A stretch of 35,101 nt of DNA from Bacteroidota bacterium. Lineage in GTDB: Bacteria; Bacteroidota; Bacteroidia; Bacteroidales; Rikenellaceae. The stretch spans positions 1 through 35,101 of the forward strand of contig JADFUS010000045.1 of NCBI GenBank assembly GCA_015222165.1. Direction: 5' to 3'. This document shows positions 1 through 9,517 of the stretch, piece after piece. Numbering within the stretch: the first letter of the stretch is position 1; each line of letters starts with the position of its first letter. The notes beneath the pieces are model-generated. The model saw only the letters and a program-made list of their open reading frames with translations. It ran no database searches and was not told where the DNA came from. The translations under genes and the position numbers were made by a program.

Positions 1-10
1 AAATACAAAA

Positions 11-45
11 AACCTGCTAAATTTAATTTTAGCAGGTTTTTTTAT
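11..45 (-). terminator. Intrinsic terminator after yebC
   Basis: An 11-bp perfect inverted repeat (11-21 with 28-38) is flanked by an A-run on the left and a T-run on the right, so it can act in both directions. It lies just beyond the yebC stop codon on the minus strand and is its natural terminator. It may also stop plus-strand transcription from outside the window. Confidence 0.85.
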
Positions 46-56
46 ATGTTGAGGAG

Positions 57-812
57 TTATTCTCCTTCGTTTTCTTCTGTTTCTTCAGACTCTCTGATAT
101 TATGATATACGTTAGTTACGTCTTCATCATCTTCAAGTTTGTTAAGAAGTTTATCTAGGGCTGTTCTTTGTTCTTCGTTAAGCTCTTTAGTCTCAACGGG
201 TGTACGATCGAACTCACCACTTATAATTTCTAAAACATCGTCTTTCTCTTCAAGGAATTTTTGAATGTTGCCATATGCTTCGGGAGCTCCATAGATATTT
301 ATCTCTCCATCTTCTTCAAAAAGTTCATCTCCACCATAGTCAATTACTTCAAATTCAAGTTCTTCCATGTCTACTGTAGCTTCTTCTCGAACTCTTGCCT
401 TGAAAATGCAATGACGCTCGAATAAAAATTCTACACTACCACTTGTCCCCAAAGACCCATTATTTTTATTGAAATAACTTCTTACATTTGCTACTGTACG
501 AGTTGAATTGTCTGTTGCTGTTTCAACTAATATAGCAATACCAAAAGGACCATAACCTTCATAGACAATCTCTTTGTAATCGCCCATCTCCTTACCAATA
601 CCTTTTTTTATAGCTCTTTCTACAGTATCTTTAGGCATATTAGCTGCCTTAGCATTTTGAAGAAGTAATCGTAGGTGTGTGTTATTTTGGGGGTCAGGAC
701 CAGTAGATTTTACACTGATAGATATTTCTTTACCAATCTTAGTAAAAGTACGAGACATATTGCCCCAACGTTTCATTTTTCTTGCTTTTCTATATTCAAA
801 TGCTCTTCCCAT
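57..812 (-). CDS. yebC: YebC/PmpR family regulatory protein
   Basis: 251-residue YebC/PmpR (TACO1-like) protein, cytoplasmic. The N-terminus MGRAFEYRKARKMKRWG is the hallmark of Bacteroidota members, followed by the usual KIGKEI and a GPDP segment near residues 40-43. The central NMPKDTVERAIKKG segment and the EGYGPFG strand are typical of the family, and the acidic C-terminal tail is common in this phylum. Members were first described as transcriptional regulators; recent work links some of them to translation, relieving ribosome stalling. I cannot choose between these roles. Length is normal. A TAnnTTTG-like box on the minus strand (835-842, complement) overlaps the end of the upstream ATP-grasp gene, suggesting an own promoter besides possible read-through across the 27-base gap. 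Confidence 0.95.
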   Translation of the reverse strand: MGRAFEYRKARKMKRWGNMSRTFTKIGKEISISVKSTGPDPQNNTHLRLLLQNAKAANMPKDTVERAIKKGIGKEMGDYKEIVYEGYGPFGIAILVETATDNSTRTVANVRSYFNKNNGSLGTSGSVEFLFERHCIFKARVREEATVDMEELEFEVIDYGGDELFEEDGEINIYGAPEAYGNIQKFLEEKDDVLEIISGEFDRTPVETKELNEEQRTALDKLLNKLEDDEDVTNVYHNIRESEETEENEGE

Positions 813-839
813 AACTTATTATTTATAATGCTTACAAAA

Positions 840-1721
840 TTATAAAAATTTTTTTAAAAAAGTGGTTTTGACCCACTTAAATATTTCATTAGGTAAATTT
901 ACCCTCTTATTTGTGTTCCAAAGTGTTCTAAATCCCGCATTTGCATTTACTTCGCAAATACAGAAACCACCGTCTTTTTTGTATAAAATATCTACTCCGC
1001 TTATATCAAGTCCTAAAGCTAAACTGCTTTTTACAGCAATTTCTTCAATTTCTTTCGTTATTTCAACTTTTCGTGCCGAGCCACCCTGTGCGAAATTTGA
1101 TAAATATGAGTTATCATTATATCTTTCCACTGCCGATATGGCTTTATTTCCAATTACCCAAACACGAATATCTTTTCCTGAGCTAAACTCTATATACTCC
1201 TGAATTAAACAATTTTCGTGCTTATTAAAATCTTTTTCATTGTCAACTAAAAAAACACCTTCTCCTTTACTTCCGTTGAGAGTTTTCATGATAAATCTTT
1301 CACCAAGAAGTTCTTTTGCTGTTTGAAAATTATCTATGTTAAAATATGTTTGCGGTGTATCTATATTATTATTACATAAAATTTGGTGCGTCGCTATCTT
1401 ATCCTGCGACAAATTCATAGAGTTATGGCTATTATATACCCTTATACCCATCAATTCAAATTGTCTTGATAAGTTACTGTCATAACATCTCATAACGACA
1501 AAAAGAGGCTTCTCAACCTCTTTAAATTTATGTAGAATATCTAAAATTCCATTGTTTATAGAAATGGTTATATCTTCAAGAAAGAGAATATCTATCTCTA
1601 AATCATTAGCTAAAGCCATTTCACGCATCATCTCAAATGCGTTATTGCTTAATTGTTGTTTATTAGGTTTTGGATATATGACCCATCCATAATTAGATTT
1701 GTGAGTCTTCAGGTATTTCAT
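840..1721 (-). CDS. RimK-like ATP-grasp ligase
   Basis: 293-residue ATP-grasp enzyme of the RimK type, which joins a carboxylate to an amine using ATP through an acyl-phosphate. Visible signatures are DKIATHQIL before the grasp fold, the Gly-rich ATP loop KTLNGSKGEGV, LIQEYIE, then KDIRVWVIG, NFAQGGSARKVE, the GLDISGVDIL strand, and the metal-binding CEVNANAGF (Glu and Asn). RimK adds glutamate to ribosomal protein S6; relatives make cofactor tails or peptides, so the substrate here is unknown. The start overlaps the 3' end of the upstream lipoprotein gene by 29 bases in another frame, which suggests translational coupling. The C-terminus ends in a basic KTTFLKKFL. Confidence 0.9.
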   Translation of the reverse strand: MKYLKTHKSNYGWVIYPKPNKQQLSNNAFEMMREMALANDLEIDILFLEDITISINNGILDILHKFKEVEKPLFVVMRCYDSNLSRQFELMGIRVYNSHNSMNLSQDKIATHQILCNNNIDTPQTYFNIDNFQTAKELLGERFIMKTLNGSKGEGVFLVDNEKDFNKHENCLIQEYIEFSSGKDIRVWVIGNKAISAVERYNDNSYLSNFAQGGSARKVEITKEIEEIAVKSSLALGLDISGVDILYKKDGGFCICEVNANAGFRTLWNTNKRVNLPNEIFKWVKTTFLKKFL

Positions 1722-2175
1722 CTGGAATAGGTTCTATTTCAAAATTAAAGGTAGTATTTTTTATAAGGTCTTCATTTGAAAAACCTTTTTCAGAATACTT
1801 ATCTTTAATAGTATCATTAACATTTAGGTAACAATTTCCTAAATTGATATTTACAATTCTGTTTATATCTTTTATATTATCACTATTCTTTTCGCTATAT
1901 TGAAAATAGCCAGAAATTTTTACTACATCTAAAGGAGAAATAATAGATTTTTCTTTCCAAGGAAAAGATTTTATGACCTTTACGTCTACTAAGTTTTCTT
2001 TTGTTGTTAAATCTTCTCCAGTATAATAATTCAGAATAAGTTCAACATTTTCCATAGAGGTATCAACGTTATATGATACATCTCTTGGAGCAAAAGAGGC
2101 TTCGTCTTTATCAAAAGAGCAACTAATGACAAAGAGAAAACAAATAAGAATAAAGATGTTTATTGTTAGCTTCAT
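1693..2175 (-). CDS. Small hypothetical lipoprotein
   Basis: 160-residue protein with an N-terminal hydrophobic signal and lipobox ending VISC (Cys19), so it is predicted to be exported and lipid-anchored. The mature part is acidic and polar, with strand-like stretches (VELILNYYTG, VVKISGYFQY, IVNINLGNCYLNV) suggesting a small beta fold. I recognise no family. Its 3' end overlaps the start of the RimK-like gene by 29 bases, so the two are probably one transcript. Upstream on the minus strand TATCTTTG (complement of 2181-2188) sits only 5 bases before the ATG; if it is the -7 box the message would be nearly leaderless. Confidence 0.8.
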   Translation of the reverse strand: MKLTINIFILICFLFVISCSFDKDEASFAPRDVSYNVDTSMENVELILNYYTGEDLTTKENLVDVKVIKSFPWKEKSIISPLDVVKISGYFQYSEKNSDNIKDINRIVNINLGNCYLNVNDTIKDKYSEKGFSNEDLIKNTTFNFEIEPIPDEIPEDSQI

Positions 2176-2232
2176 AATTACAAAGATAATTTTTTTTACT
2201 TATTAAACGAAAAAAAACGAAAAAAATATCAA

Positions 2233-3261
2233 TTATAATGAAATTACCCCTCCACCGACAACAATATCTTTGAAATATAATACAATTGGTTGTCCGATTG
2301 TTACTGCCCAAGCGTAAGATTCTAGAGTAATTTTCAATCGATTATTTTTTATTTCCGAAAAATTACATTTTCCTTCAGGATTTTCGCCTATTCCCCGAAC
2401 TTTAATTCTTATATCTTCAAGGTTGTTATATATTATTTTTGTATTACAACAATAAAAATCAGAGATGGTTAGCTCTTTGGTATATAGTTTATTTCTATTT
2501 CCTACAACAATAGTATTTGTATCTTTATCTATTTTTATAACACATCTTCCATCTTTAATAGGAAGAAGTTTTTTTTGAGCTAAAGTATAAAAAGGATAAC
2601 CTAAATGTTTTCCAATGATATTATTTTCTTCGTCAACAAGATTTCCATCGTTGAGATGACTTAGATTTAAACTGCTTGAAAGGTATTCTTGAACTGTTTT
2701 TCCTTCCATAAAACAAATTCCCATGCTCTCTTTGCGTTTCATCTCTTCGTCGTAGCCTCTCTCTTTTACAAAGAGTCTAACATCTTTTTTTGTCATGCCT
2801 CCGAGAGGAAAATATGCACGTGAAAGTACCTTTTGAGTTAAGCCCCATAGATAATATGATTGATCTTTGATTTTATCAACACCTTGTTGTATATAAAAAA
2901 AATCATCTATAATTATTTTTCTACAATAGTGTCCTGTGGCTACCATTCCACCACCTTCTCTATCAGCTACTTCAATCAATGATTGCCACTTTATATGGTT
3001 GTTACAAACAACGCAAGGAGATGGTGTTCCTCCCTCTAAATATGTGTTAACAAAGTTGTTTATAACTACATTTTTGAAGCTGTTACTAACATCTGAAACT
3101 ATTATTGGGATATCTAATTTTTTCTCAAGAAGAGGTATGTTTTCTTTGCATTCTCCGTTCATGATAAGGTGTACGCCAATTACCTCATACCCTTTTTCTT
3201 TAAGAATTAGCGCCGAAGCAAAGCTATCTATTCCTCCACTTACACCTAAATATATTTTCAT
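2233..3261 (-). CDS. mnmA: tRNA-specific 2-thiouridylase MnmA
   Basis: 342-residue MnmA, which thiolates U34 in the anticodon of Lys, Glu and Gln tRNAs, using ATP to adenylate the base. The PP-loop GVSGGIDSF lies at residues 6-14. The catalytic cysteine is in CVVCNNHIK (Cys86) and the second, persulfide-forming cysteine is in GICF (Cys183). ATGHYCR and DQSYYLWGL (133-141) are also family signatures, and the C-terminal AVTIGQPIVLYF plus VVGGGVI is the usual end of the barrel domain. The start chosen at 3261 gives MKIYLGVSGG; a longer frame from 3327 would begin upstream of a clear promoter (3281-3311) and adds non-conserved residues. Bacteroidota often carry more than one MnmA, so this may be one of several paralogs. 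Confidence 0.93.
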   Translation of the reverse strand: MKIYLGVSGGIDSFASALILKEKGYEVIGVHLIMNGECKENIPLLEKKLDIPIIVSDVSNSFKNVVINNFVNTYLEGGTPSPCVVCNNHIKWQSLIEVADREGGGMVATGHYCRKIIIDDFFYIQQGVDKIKDQSYYLWGLTQKVLSRAYFPLGGMTKKDVRLFVKERGYDEEMKRKESMGICFMEGKTVQEYLSSSLNLSHLNDGNLVDEENNIIGKHLGYPFYTLAQKKLLPIKDGRCVIKIDKDTNTIVVGNRNKLYTKELTISDFYCCNTKIIYNNLEDIRIKVRGIGENPEGKCNFSEIKNNRLKITLESYAWAVTIGQPIVLYFKDIVVGGGVISL

Positions 3262-3280
3262 GTTATTTTTTTTATAGGTG

Positions 3281-3311
3281 CAAATATAATATTTTATAGA
3301 GTTCAGAACAA
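3281..3311 (-). promoter_or_regulatory. Promoter of mnmA
   Basis: Read on the minus strand, TTG (3311-3309) is followed after 20 bases by TATATTTG (3288-3281), an exact match to the Bacteroidota -33/-7 pattern. The -7 box is 19 bases before the ATG at 3261. This site decides the mnmA start. Confidence 0.75.
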
Positions 3312-3313
3312 AA

Positions 3314-3368
3314 AAAACTATAAACATCGCTTCTATTAAAATGTAATAGTAGCGATGTTTATAGTTTT
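3314..3368 (-). terminator. Long hairpin terminator after the DUF3276 gene
   Basis: An 18-bp perfect inverted repeat (3314-3331 with 3351-3368) continues inward past one mismatch as six more pairs (3333-3338 with 3344-3349), giving a roughly 25-bp stem with a 5-base loop. It lies 24 bases beyond the DUF3276 stop on the minus strand. A-runs at 3308-3317 give the T-run on that strand. It directly abuts the mnmA -33 element. Confidence 0.8.
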
Positions 3369-3391
3369 AATAAACTAAGAAGTAGTTTTTA

Positions 3392-3739
3392 TTATAAAGA
3401 ATCGAAATCTATATCAACAGTAGATTTTAATTCTGGTTCTTCGATATCATGACTAATTTCATAAGACCCAGGTTTTTGAGTTTTAATGAAATCTATAGCA
3501 CTACTTAATCCATCATTAAATTTTATAAAATCTTCTTTATATAAAAAAAGTTTACATTTTTCGAAAACAAATTCCCCTTCTTTATTCTGCTTTTTACGGC
3601 TCTCTGTTATAGTAAGATAATAGTCATCGTTCTTTGTTGTTTTGACATCAAAGAAATATGTTCTTCTTCCTGCTTTAATTTTTTTTGAAAAGACCTCGTC
3701 TTCTCTCTCCCCTCCATTGTAATTTTTAAAATCAGACAT
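3392..3739 (-). CDS. DUF3276 / PUR-alpha-like nucleic-acid-binding protein
   Basis: 115-residue protein of the DUF3276 family, bacterial relatives of eukaryotic PUR-alpha that bind single-stranded DNA or RNA. The family features are the EDEVFSKKIKAGRRTYFFDVK opening strand region, the DYYLTITES segment, and the FLYKEDFIKFNDGL stretch before the helix. The C-terminus is an acidic tail (VDIDFDSL). Length is normal and no signal peptide is present, so it is cytoplasmic. It is a single-gene transcript with its own promoter at 3772-3800 and its own hairpin terminator. The exact nucleic-acid targets in bacteria are not known to me. Confidence 0.9.
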   Translation of the reverse strand: MSDFKNYNGGEREDEVFSKKIKAGRRTYFFDVKTTKNDDYYLTITESRKKQNKEGEFVFEKCKLFLYKEDFIKFNDGLSSAIDFIKTQKPGSYEISHDIEEPELKSTVDIDFDSL

Positions 3740-3771
3740 AATAAATTTATGATTTTTTATTTGTTATAGTC

Positions 3772-3800
3772 CAAAGATAATGATTTTTTTTTATTTACAA
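3772..3800 (-). promoter_or_regulatory. Promoter of the DUF3276 gene
   Basis: On the minus strand TTG (3800-3798), an 18-base gap and TATCTTTG (3779-3772) match the Bacteroidota vegetative promoter. The -7 box lies 32 bases before the ATG at 3739. Confidence 0.6.
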
Positions 3801-3802
3801 TA

Positions 3803-3838
3803 AAAAAAGGTGAAAATATTACAATTTCCACCTTTTTT
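3803..3838 (-). terminator. Intrinsic terminator after tyrS
   Basis: The stem pairs 3803-3812 with 3829-3838 (AAAAAAGGTG with its complement) and extends inward by three or four pairs past a bulge. It follows the tyrS stop by about 19 bases on the minus strand and ends in a T-run in that direction. Confidence 0.75.
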
Positions 3839-3856
3839 GTTCTTATATGGTTAAAT

Positions 3857-5155
3857 CTATTTGATAATAACGAGAAAATAGTTTTTCTTGCCCTTTTGAA
3901 TTATAATGTATTTGTCAGAAATTAGATTTTTAGGTGTTATTTTCATATCACCATCTTCAATTTTTTGACTATTCATAGCTACTCCTCCGCCTTTAATAAG
4001 TCTTCGAAGTTCTCCTTTAGATGCAAATATATTACATTTTTCAGCAAACATATCTATAAAACCGATACTTTCAGAAGTTACATCTGTCATATCTATATTA
4101 AATTGAGGAACACCTTCAAAAATTTGAAGTAGTGTCTCTTCGTCTAGGCTTTTCAGTGTTTCGATGCTACTTTTACCAAATAGAATCTTAGAGGCTTCAA
4201 CAGCTTTATTATACTCTTCTTCAGAGTGAACCATGCAAGTAACCTCTTTTGCTAAGCGACTTTGTAGTGCTCTTTTATGAGGAGACTCTCTGTGTTCTTC
4301 AATAAGAGTTTCAACTTCTTCTTTATCTAAAATAGTAAAAATACGTATATATTTTTCAGCATCTTCGTCGCTTGTGTTAAGCCAGAATTGGTAAAATTTA
4401 TATGGAGAAGTATAGCGAGAATCAAGCCATATATTTCCACTTTCAGTTTTTCCGAATTTTGTACCGTCAGCTTTTTTTATCAATGGACAAGTGATAGCAT
4501 ATGCTTCTGCAGTAGAGCCAATTTTACGACGTATAAGTTCCGTTCCAGTAGTTATGTTACCCCACTGATCAGAGCCTCCCATTTGCAATTTGCAACCTTT
4601 AGCTTCGTATAAATGAAGAAAATCAAAACCTTGAACAAGTTGATAAGTGAATTCTGTGAAAGACATTCCCTCGCCTTCGCCACTAAAACGTTTTTTTACA
4701 GAATCTTTAGCCATCATATAATTTACAGTGATGTATTTACCAATATCACGTATAAATCCTAAGAAAGATTGCTCTTTCATCCAGTCATAGTTGTTTACAA
4801 GCTCTGCATTATTGTTTTTGTCGCTATTGAAATCTATGAGTTTAGAAATTTGTTTTTGAATATATTCTTGATTGTGTCTTAATGTTTTTTCGTCAAGAAG
4901 GTTTCTCTCATTAGATTTTCCTGAAGGATCACCGATCATACCAGTTGCTCCTCCTAATAAAATGATTGGTTTATGACCACAACGTTGGAAATGTTTCATA
5001 ATCATAAGACCTACCAAGTGACCAATATGTAGAGAGTCAGCTGTTGGATCAATACCAACATAAGCAGTAACCATCTCTTTTTTTAAGAGTTCGTCAATAC
5101 CAGGCATCATATCTTGAATCATGCCTCTCCATTTCAATTCTTCTATAAAGTCCAT
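3857..5155 (-). CDS. tyrS: Tyrosyl-tRNA synthetase
   Basis: 432-residue class I aminoacyl-tRNA synthetase that charges tRNA-Tyr. The Rossmann-fold signature HIGH is at residues 43-46 (SLHIGHLVG), the tyrosine-site segment [10 protein letters not shown] at 191-200, and the KMSKS-equivalent loop is KFGKT at 233-237. The C-terminal roughly 70 residues form an S4 RNA-binding domain ([19 protein letters not shown], then [11 protein letters not shown]). Length is normal for the bacterial TyrRS with S4 domain. thiC lies 21 bases upstream on the same strand, so the two are probably cotranscribed. No T-box leader is visible, as expected outside Gram-positives. Confidence 0.98.
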   Translation of the reverse strand: MDFIEELKWRGMIQDMMPGIDELLKKEMVTAYVGIDPTADSLHIGHLVGLMIMKHFQRCGHKPIILLGGATGMIGDPSGKSNERNLLDEKTLRHNQEYIQKQISKLIDFNSDKNNNAELVNNYDWMKEQSFLGFIRDIGKYITVNYMMAKDSVKKRFSGEGEGMSFTEFTYQLVQGFDFLHLYEAKGCKLQMGGSDQWGNITTGTELIRRKIGSTAEAYAITCPLIKKADGTKFGKTESGNIWLDSRYTSPYKFYQFWLNTSDEDAEKYIRIFTILDKEEVETLIEEHRESPHKRALQSRLAKEVTCMVHSEEEYNKAVEASKILFGKSSIETLKSLDEETLLQIFEGVPQFNIDMTDVTSESIGFIDMFAEKCNIFASKGELRRLIKGGGVAMNSQKIEDGDMKITPKNLISDKYIIIQKGKKNYFLVIIK

Positions 5156-5176
5156 TTTTTTTATGTTGTTATATTT

Positions 5177-6724
<1,548 letters not shown>

Positions 6725-6867
6725 TTATTTTAACTGTACAAAAGTAATAAATAAAGCTAACAAAAAAAACATATCTAAAAATTATTAGTAATAAATAATT
6801 TTTCTATTTTAGGTATATATTATAGGAATATTTATAGCAAAAATAAAAATATTTATTACAAAAGGAT

Positions 6868-6896
6868 TGTTTTATACTAAATATAATTATATTTGT
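6868..6896 (+). promoter_or_regulatory. Promoter of the first GEVED-type lipoprotein
   Basis: TTG (6868-6870), an 18-base gap and an exact TATATTTG -7 box (6889-6896) lie 40 bases before the ATG at 6937. The same TATATTTG box recurs before the paralog (9478-9485). Confidence 0.6.
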
Positions 6897-6936
6897 AATT
6901 AAGTGAATAAACATATTTTTAACTAAATTAAATAAA

Positions 6937-9252
6937 ATGAAGAAATTTTTTAATTATTTAACAATGTCAGTAGCATTGTTAACTATTTTTTCTGGGTGTA
7001 GTAAGAATGAAATTCCAGAACCAATCAAAAAAGAAATTAAGATTGCACTTACTGCAGAGGGTAATAGTGTATTAATGGCGGGAGAAGATACTTCTCGTTC
7101 ATTTACTGTTACATCAGATGAGTCGGTAACTGAAGATCTTGCTATTACTATTGCAACAGATGCAGTAGCAACAGATGCTACGCTTGAAGCAAAAACTATT
7201 ACTATTCTTAAAGGAACAAAAATTGCAACTGGTAAAATTACTTTCTTAGGAAGTGCTTTTCCAATTGGAGGAACAGCTAAAAATATTAAAATAACTATTT
7301 CTGCTCCTAACGTTGAGATAACTGGTGATGCAAATGCTGTTTATGCAGTGACTTGTTCGGCTAAACCTTTAGAAAAATCAACAGCTACTTTAATATGTGA
7401 AACAACAGAGGTGTTTATTTCTGGTTCTGAAGTACGTGTTCCTGTTAAAGTTGTTCTTGATAAAGCTGCGCAACAATATGTGGATTTTAGACTTGTTTAC
7501 GGTGCTAAAAATACAATAGAAAAAGGTTCATGGACTTCAGTTTCTCCAATTTCTATTGAGGAAGGAAGTTCAGAAGTTACTTTTGATATTGTTTTTGCAG
7601 CTGAAAATTTTCCAGCAGGTTTTTCGGGAGTATCTAATTTAAAATTGACATCAGAAGGAGCAATCATTGGAACTCCATCTGAAATTATATTAAATGTTAA
7701 AGGTGTTGAGCCAACTTCTGCAATATTATCTACAGATGGTACAGACGTTGTAGTTGGAGATACTGATACTGAAAAAACTATTACAGTAACTCTAAGTGGA
7801 GAAGCTCGTGCAGACGTTCAATTTGACGTTGCAGTTGAGGGTAAAGAAGGTGATTTTGAAATTGTTGATAATACTATCACAGTTAAAAAAGGAGAAACAA
7901 CAGGAACAGGTGTCATTAAATTTTTACAAAAAGCTTTTCCTATCGAGCTTATGACTGGAACTGCAAAAGTTTCAATAACAACTACAGCTGGTGATATTAC
8001 TCTTGGAGAACCAAATAAATTACTTTTTAATATAAAAGGAATGGGTACTGCTCCTATGGGTACAATTTCTACAGAATTAACTACTATTAAAGTAGGAGCT
8101 GAAGATAAAGTAGTTGAATTTAGTGTTAAAGTTTCAGAAGTTTTAACTAAAGATGCTGTTTTTGCAATTACAGCTACTTCAGATAAAAATGATTCTTTTA
8201 CTTTAGATACAGAGTCTGTTACTATTTCTGCTGGTGCTCTTGAAGCAAAAGGAACAATTACTTTTAAAACTGCATCATTCCCTTATGATACAGATAAAGT
8301 AAATGTAAAAGTTGTTATTGCTTCTGAAGATGTTATAGTTATTAACAGTGCTTCAACATTAGATTTAAAAGTTTCGGGAGAAACAATTAATCCTGATAAA
8401 GAAGATATGAAATATATTTTTGAAACTACAAGTGGAACAATTTATGTTGGTGATGTTAAAACAGAAGCTTCTTTATTTTTTGTAGCAGAAGGAAGAGAGC
8501 CTAAGGCTACAAAAGAACATAATATTTATCCAGAAATTACAGGTGCTGTTGAAGGAATTGATTATGAATGGGTAAGTGAGTTGCCAGTTAAAATTGAAGC
8601 TGGAAATAATTATTCATATATAAAATTTAATATTCTTCCTGCGGGAGCAGATAAAACTTTTAATGTTGAACTTTTCTGTGACGAAGCTACTATTGGTTCT
8701 AGTAATGTTTATACATTAACAACAGAATATGTTGTTTGGCCTCCTGTAACTCGTCAAGCTCCTCGTATTAAAATAGGTACAGCTAATGATAATTATGGAT
8801 TCTGTGTACCAAAAATGGGATTTGGAGATGATCTATATGAATTTACATTTAGTAGAGATGCTTGGTTAGATTTATCAGAAACAAAAACATTTACTTTAAC
8901 AAGTAAAGAAGCTGTGTTAAATTTAAATGCTTTTACTATTGATAAATATTATCAAGAAAGAATGGTTTTATATATGTTCGCAGATTATAATGCTGATGGT
9001 AAATTCGATGGTGAAAATGAAAAAATAGTATCTAAAAAACTTGAAGGTATTGGTATTGGAGCTGAAAATGTTAAAGATTATGCAAATAATTTCACTGTTC
9101 CAGAAGGTGTTAACGAATTTATAGTTCGTATATGTGTTATTTATACTTCAAAAGAAGATTTTTCAGTAGATTTCAAAGATGGATATTTTGTAAATCCAGG
9201 GAATACTTCAATGGCTCACATGGCAGACTTTAAAGTTGTGGTAAGTGAATAA
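6937..9252 (+). CDS. Multi-domain surface lipoprotein with GEVED-type C-terminus, copy 1
   Basis: 771-residue predicted lipoprotein: signal with lipobox FSGC (Cys21) and no positive charge directly after the cysteine. The mature chain is about five tandem beta-sandwich repeats of roughly 105-120 residues (about 34-140, 143-255, 257-368, 370-484, 488-600). Four share a Calx-beta-like signature: a strand, a G-rich turn followed by IxF, FP, then (K)V(K)VxI, and a closing LxxxVxG. The last about 160 residues resemble a GEVED domain, with FADYNADGKFDGENE (a D-x-N-x-D-G loop that could bind calcium) and NFTVPEGVNEFIVRI. Such proteins usually sit on the outer membrane surface in adhesion or glycan contexts; no ligand can be assigned. 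A paralog lacking the first repeat follows 265 bases downstream. Confidence 0.88.
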   Translation: MKKFFNYLTMSVALLTIFSGCSKNEIPEPIKKEIKIALTAEGNSVLMAGEDTSRSFTVTSDESVTEDLAITIATDAVATDATLEAKTITILKGTKIATGKITFLGSAFPIGGTAKNIKITISAPNVEITGDANAVYAVTCSAKPLEKSTATLICETTEVFISGSEVRVPVKVVLDKAAQQYVDFRLVYGAKNTIEKGSWTSVSPISIEEGSSEVTFDIVFAAENFPAGFSGVSNLKLTSEGAIIGTPSEIILNVKGVEPTSAILSTDGTDVVVGDTDTEKTITVTLSGEARADVQFDVAVEGKEGDFEIVDNTITVKKGETTGTGVIKFLQKAFPIELMTGTAKVSITTTAGDITLGEPNKLLFNIKGMGTAPMGTISTELTTIKVGAEDKVVEFSVKVSEVLTKDAVFAITATSDKNDSFTLDTESVTISAGALEAKGTITFKTASFPYDTDKVNVKVVIASEDVIVINSASTLDLKVSGETINPDKEDMKYIFETTSGTIYVGDVKTEASLFFVAEGREPKATKEHNIYPEITGAVEGIDYEWVSELPVKIEAGNNYSYIKFNILPAGADKTFNVELFCDEATIGSSNVYTLTTEYVVWPPVTRQAPRIKIGTANDNYGFCVPKMGFGDDLYEFTFSRDAWLDLSETKTFTLTSKEAVLNLNAFTIDKYYQERMVLYMFADYNADGKFDGENEKIVSKKLEGIGIGAENVKDYANNFTVPEGVNEFIVRICVIYTSKEDFSVDFKDGYFVNPGNTSMAHMADFKVVVSE

Positions 9253-9321
9253 TATATAAATAAAATATTTCATTTAAATTTAGAACCAATACTTTTTTTG
9301 AGTATTGGTTCTTTTTTTATA
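9248..9321 (+). repeat. Duplicated 3' flank, copy 1 (pairs with 11487-11560)
   Basis: The last codons, stop codon, spacer and terminator of this gene recur after the paralog at a constant offset of 2239 bases, with one mismatch that I can see in about 74 bases. The noncoding part is more alike than the coding sequences, so the duplication unit included the terminator. Confidence 0.85.
9282..9318 (+). terminator. Intrinsic terminator after lipoprotein copy 1
   Basis: A 12-bp perfect stem (9282-9293 with 9301-9312), a T-rich 7-base loop and a 7-base T-run. It is identical to the terminator after copy 2. Confidence 0.9.
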
Positions 9322-9477
9322 AAATAATTCTTTATTTATTAATATGTAGTTTTGAATTTATGAAATTAGAGTATAATTTATGGTGATTAGTAATTTATTT
9401 TATGTGTGTTTTTAAGTCTTTTTATGGGACATTGTTAATATTTTTTCATGAGGATATATGATTCATTAAAAAAAGAT

Positions 9478-9485
9478 TATATTTG
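9478..9485 (+). promoter_or_regulatory. -7 box of lipoprotein copy 2
   Basis: An exact TATATTTG lies 32 bases before the ATG at 9518, in a leader resembling that of copy 1 (AATAAA repeats up to ATAAAATG). No good -33 TTG is seen at the right distance, so copy 2 may be expressed more weakly. Confidence 0.45.
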
Positions 9486-9517
9486 TATTTAAATAAATAA
9501 ACTAATATATAAATAAA

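Noticed and set aside
3262-3327. Longer mnmA start at 3327
   Set aside because: The extra 22 residues are not MnmA-like, and the promoter TTG-N20-TATATTTG (3311-3281) lies inside this extension, so translation must start at 3261.
4388-4612. Plus-strand reading frame inside tyrS
   Set aside because: It is a shadow of tyrS with no family likeness and no start signals; the same holds for other short antisense frames in this window.
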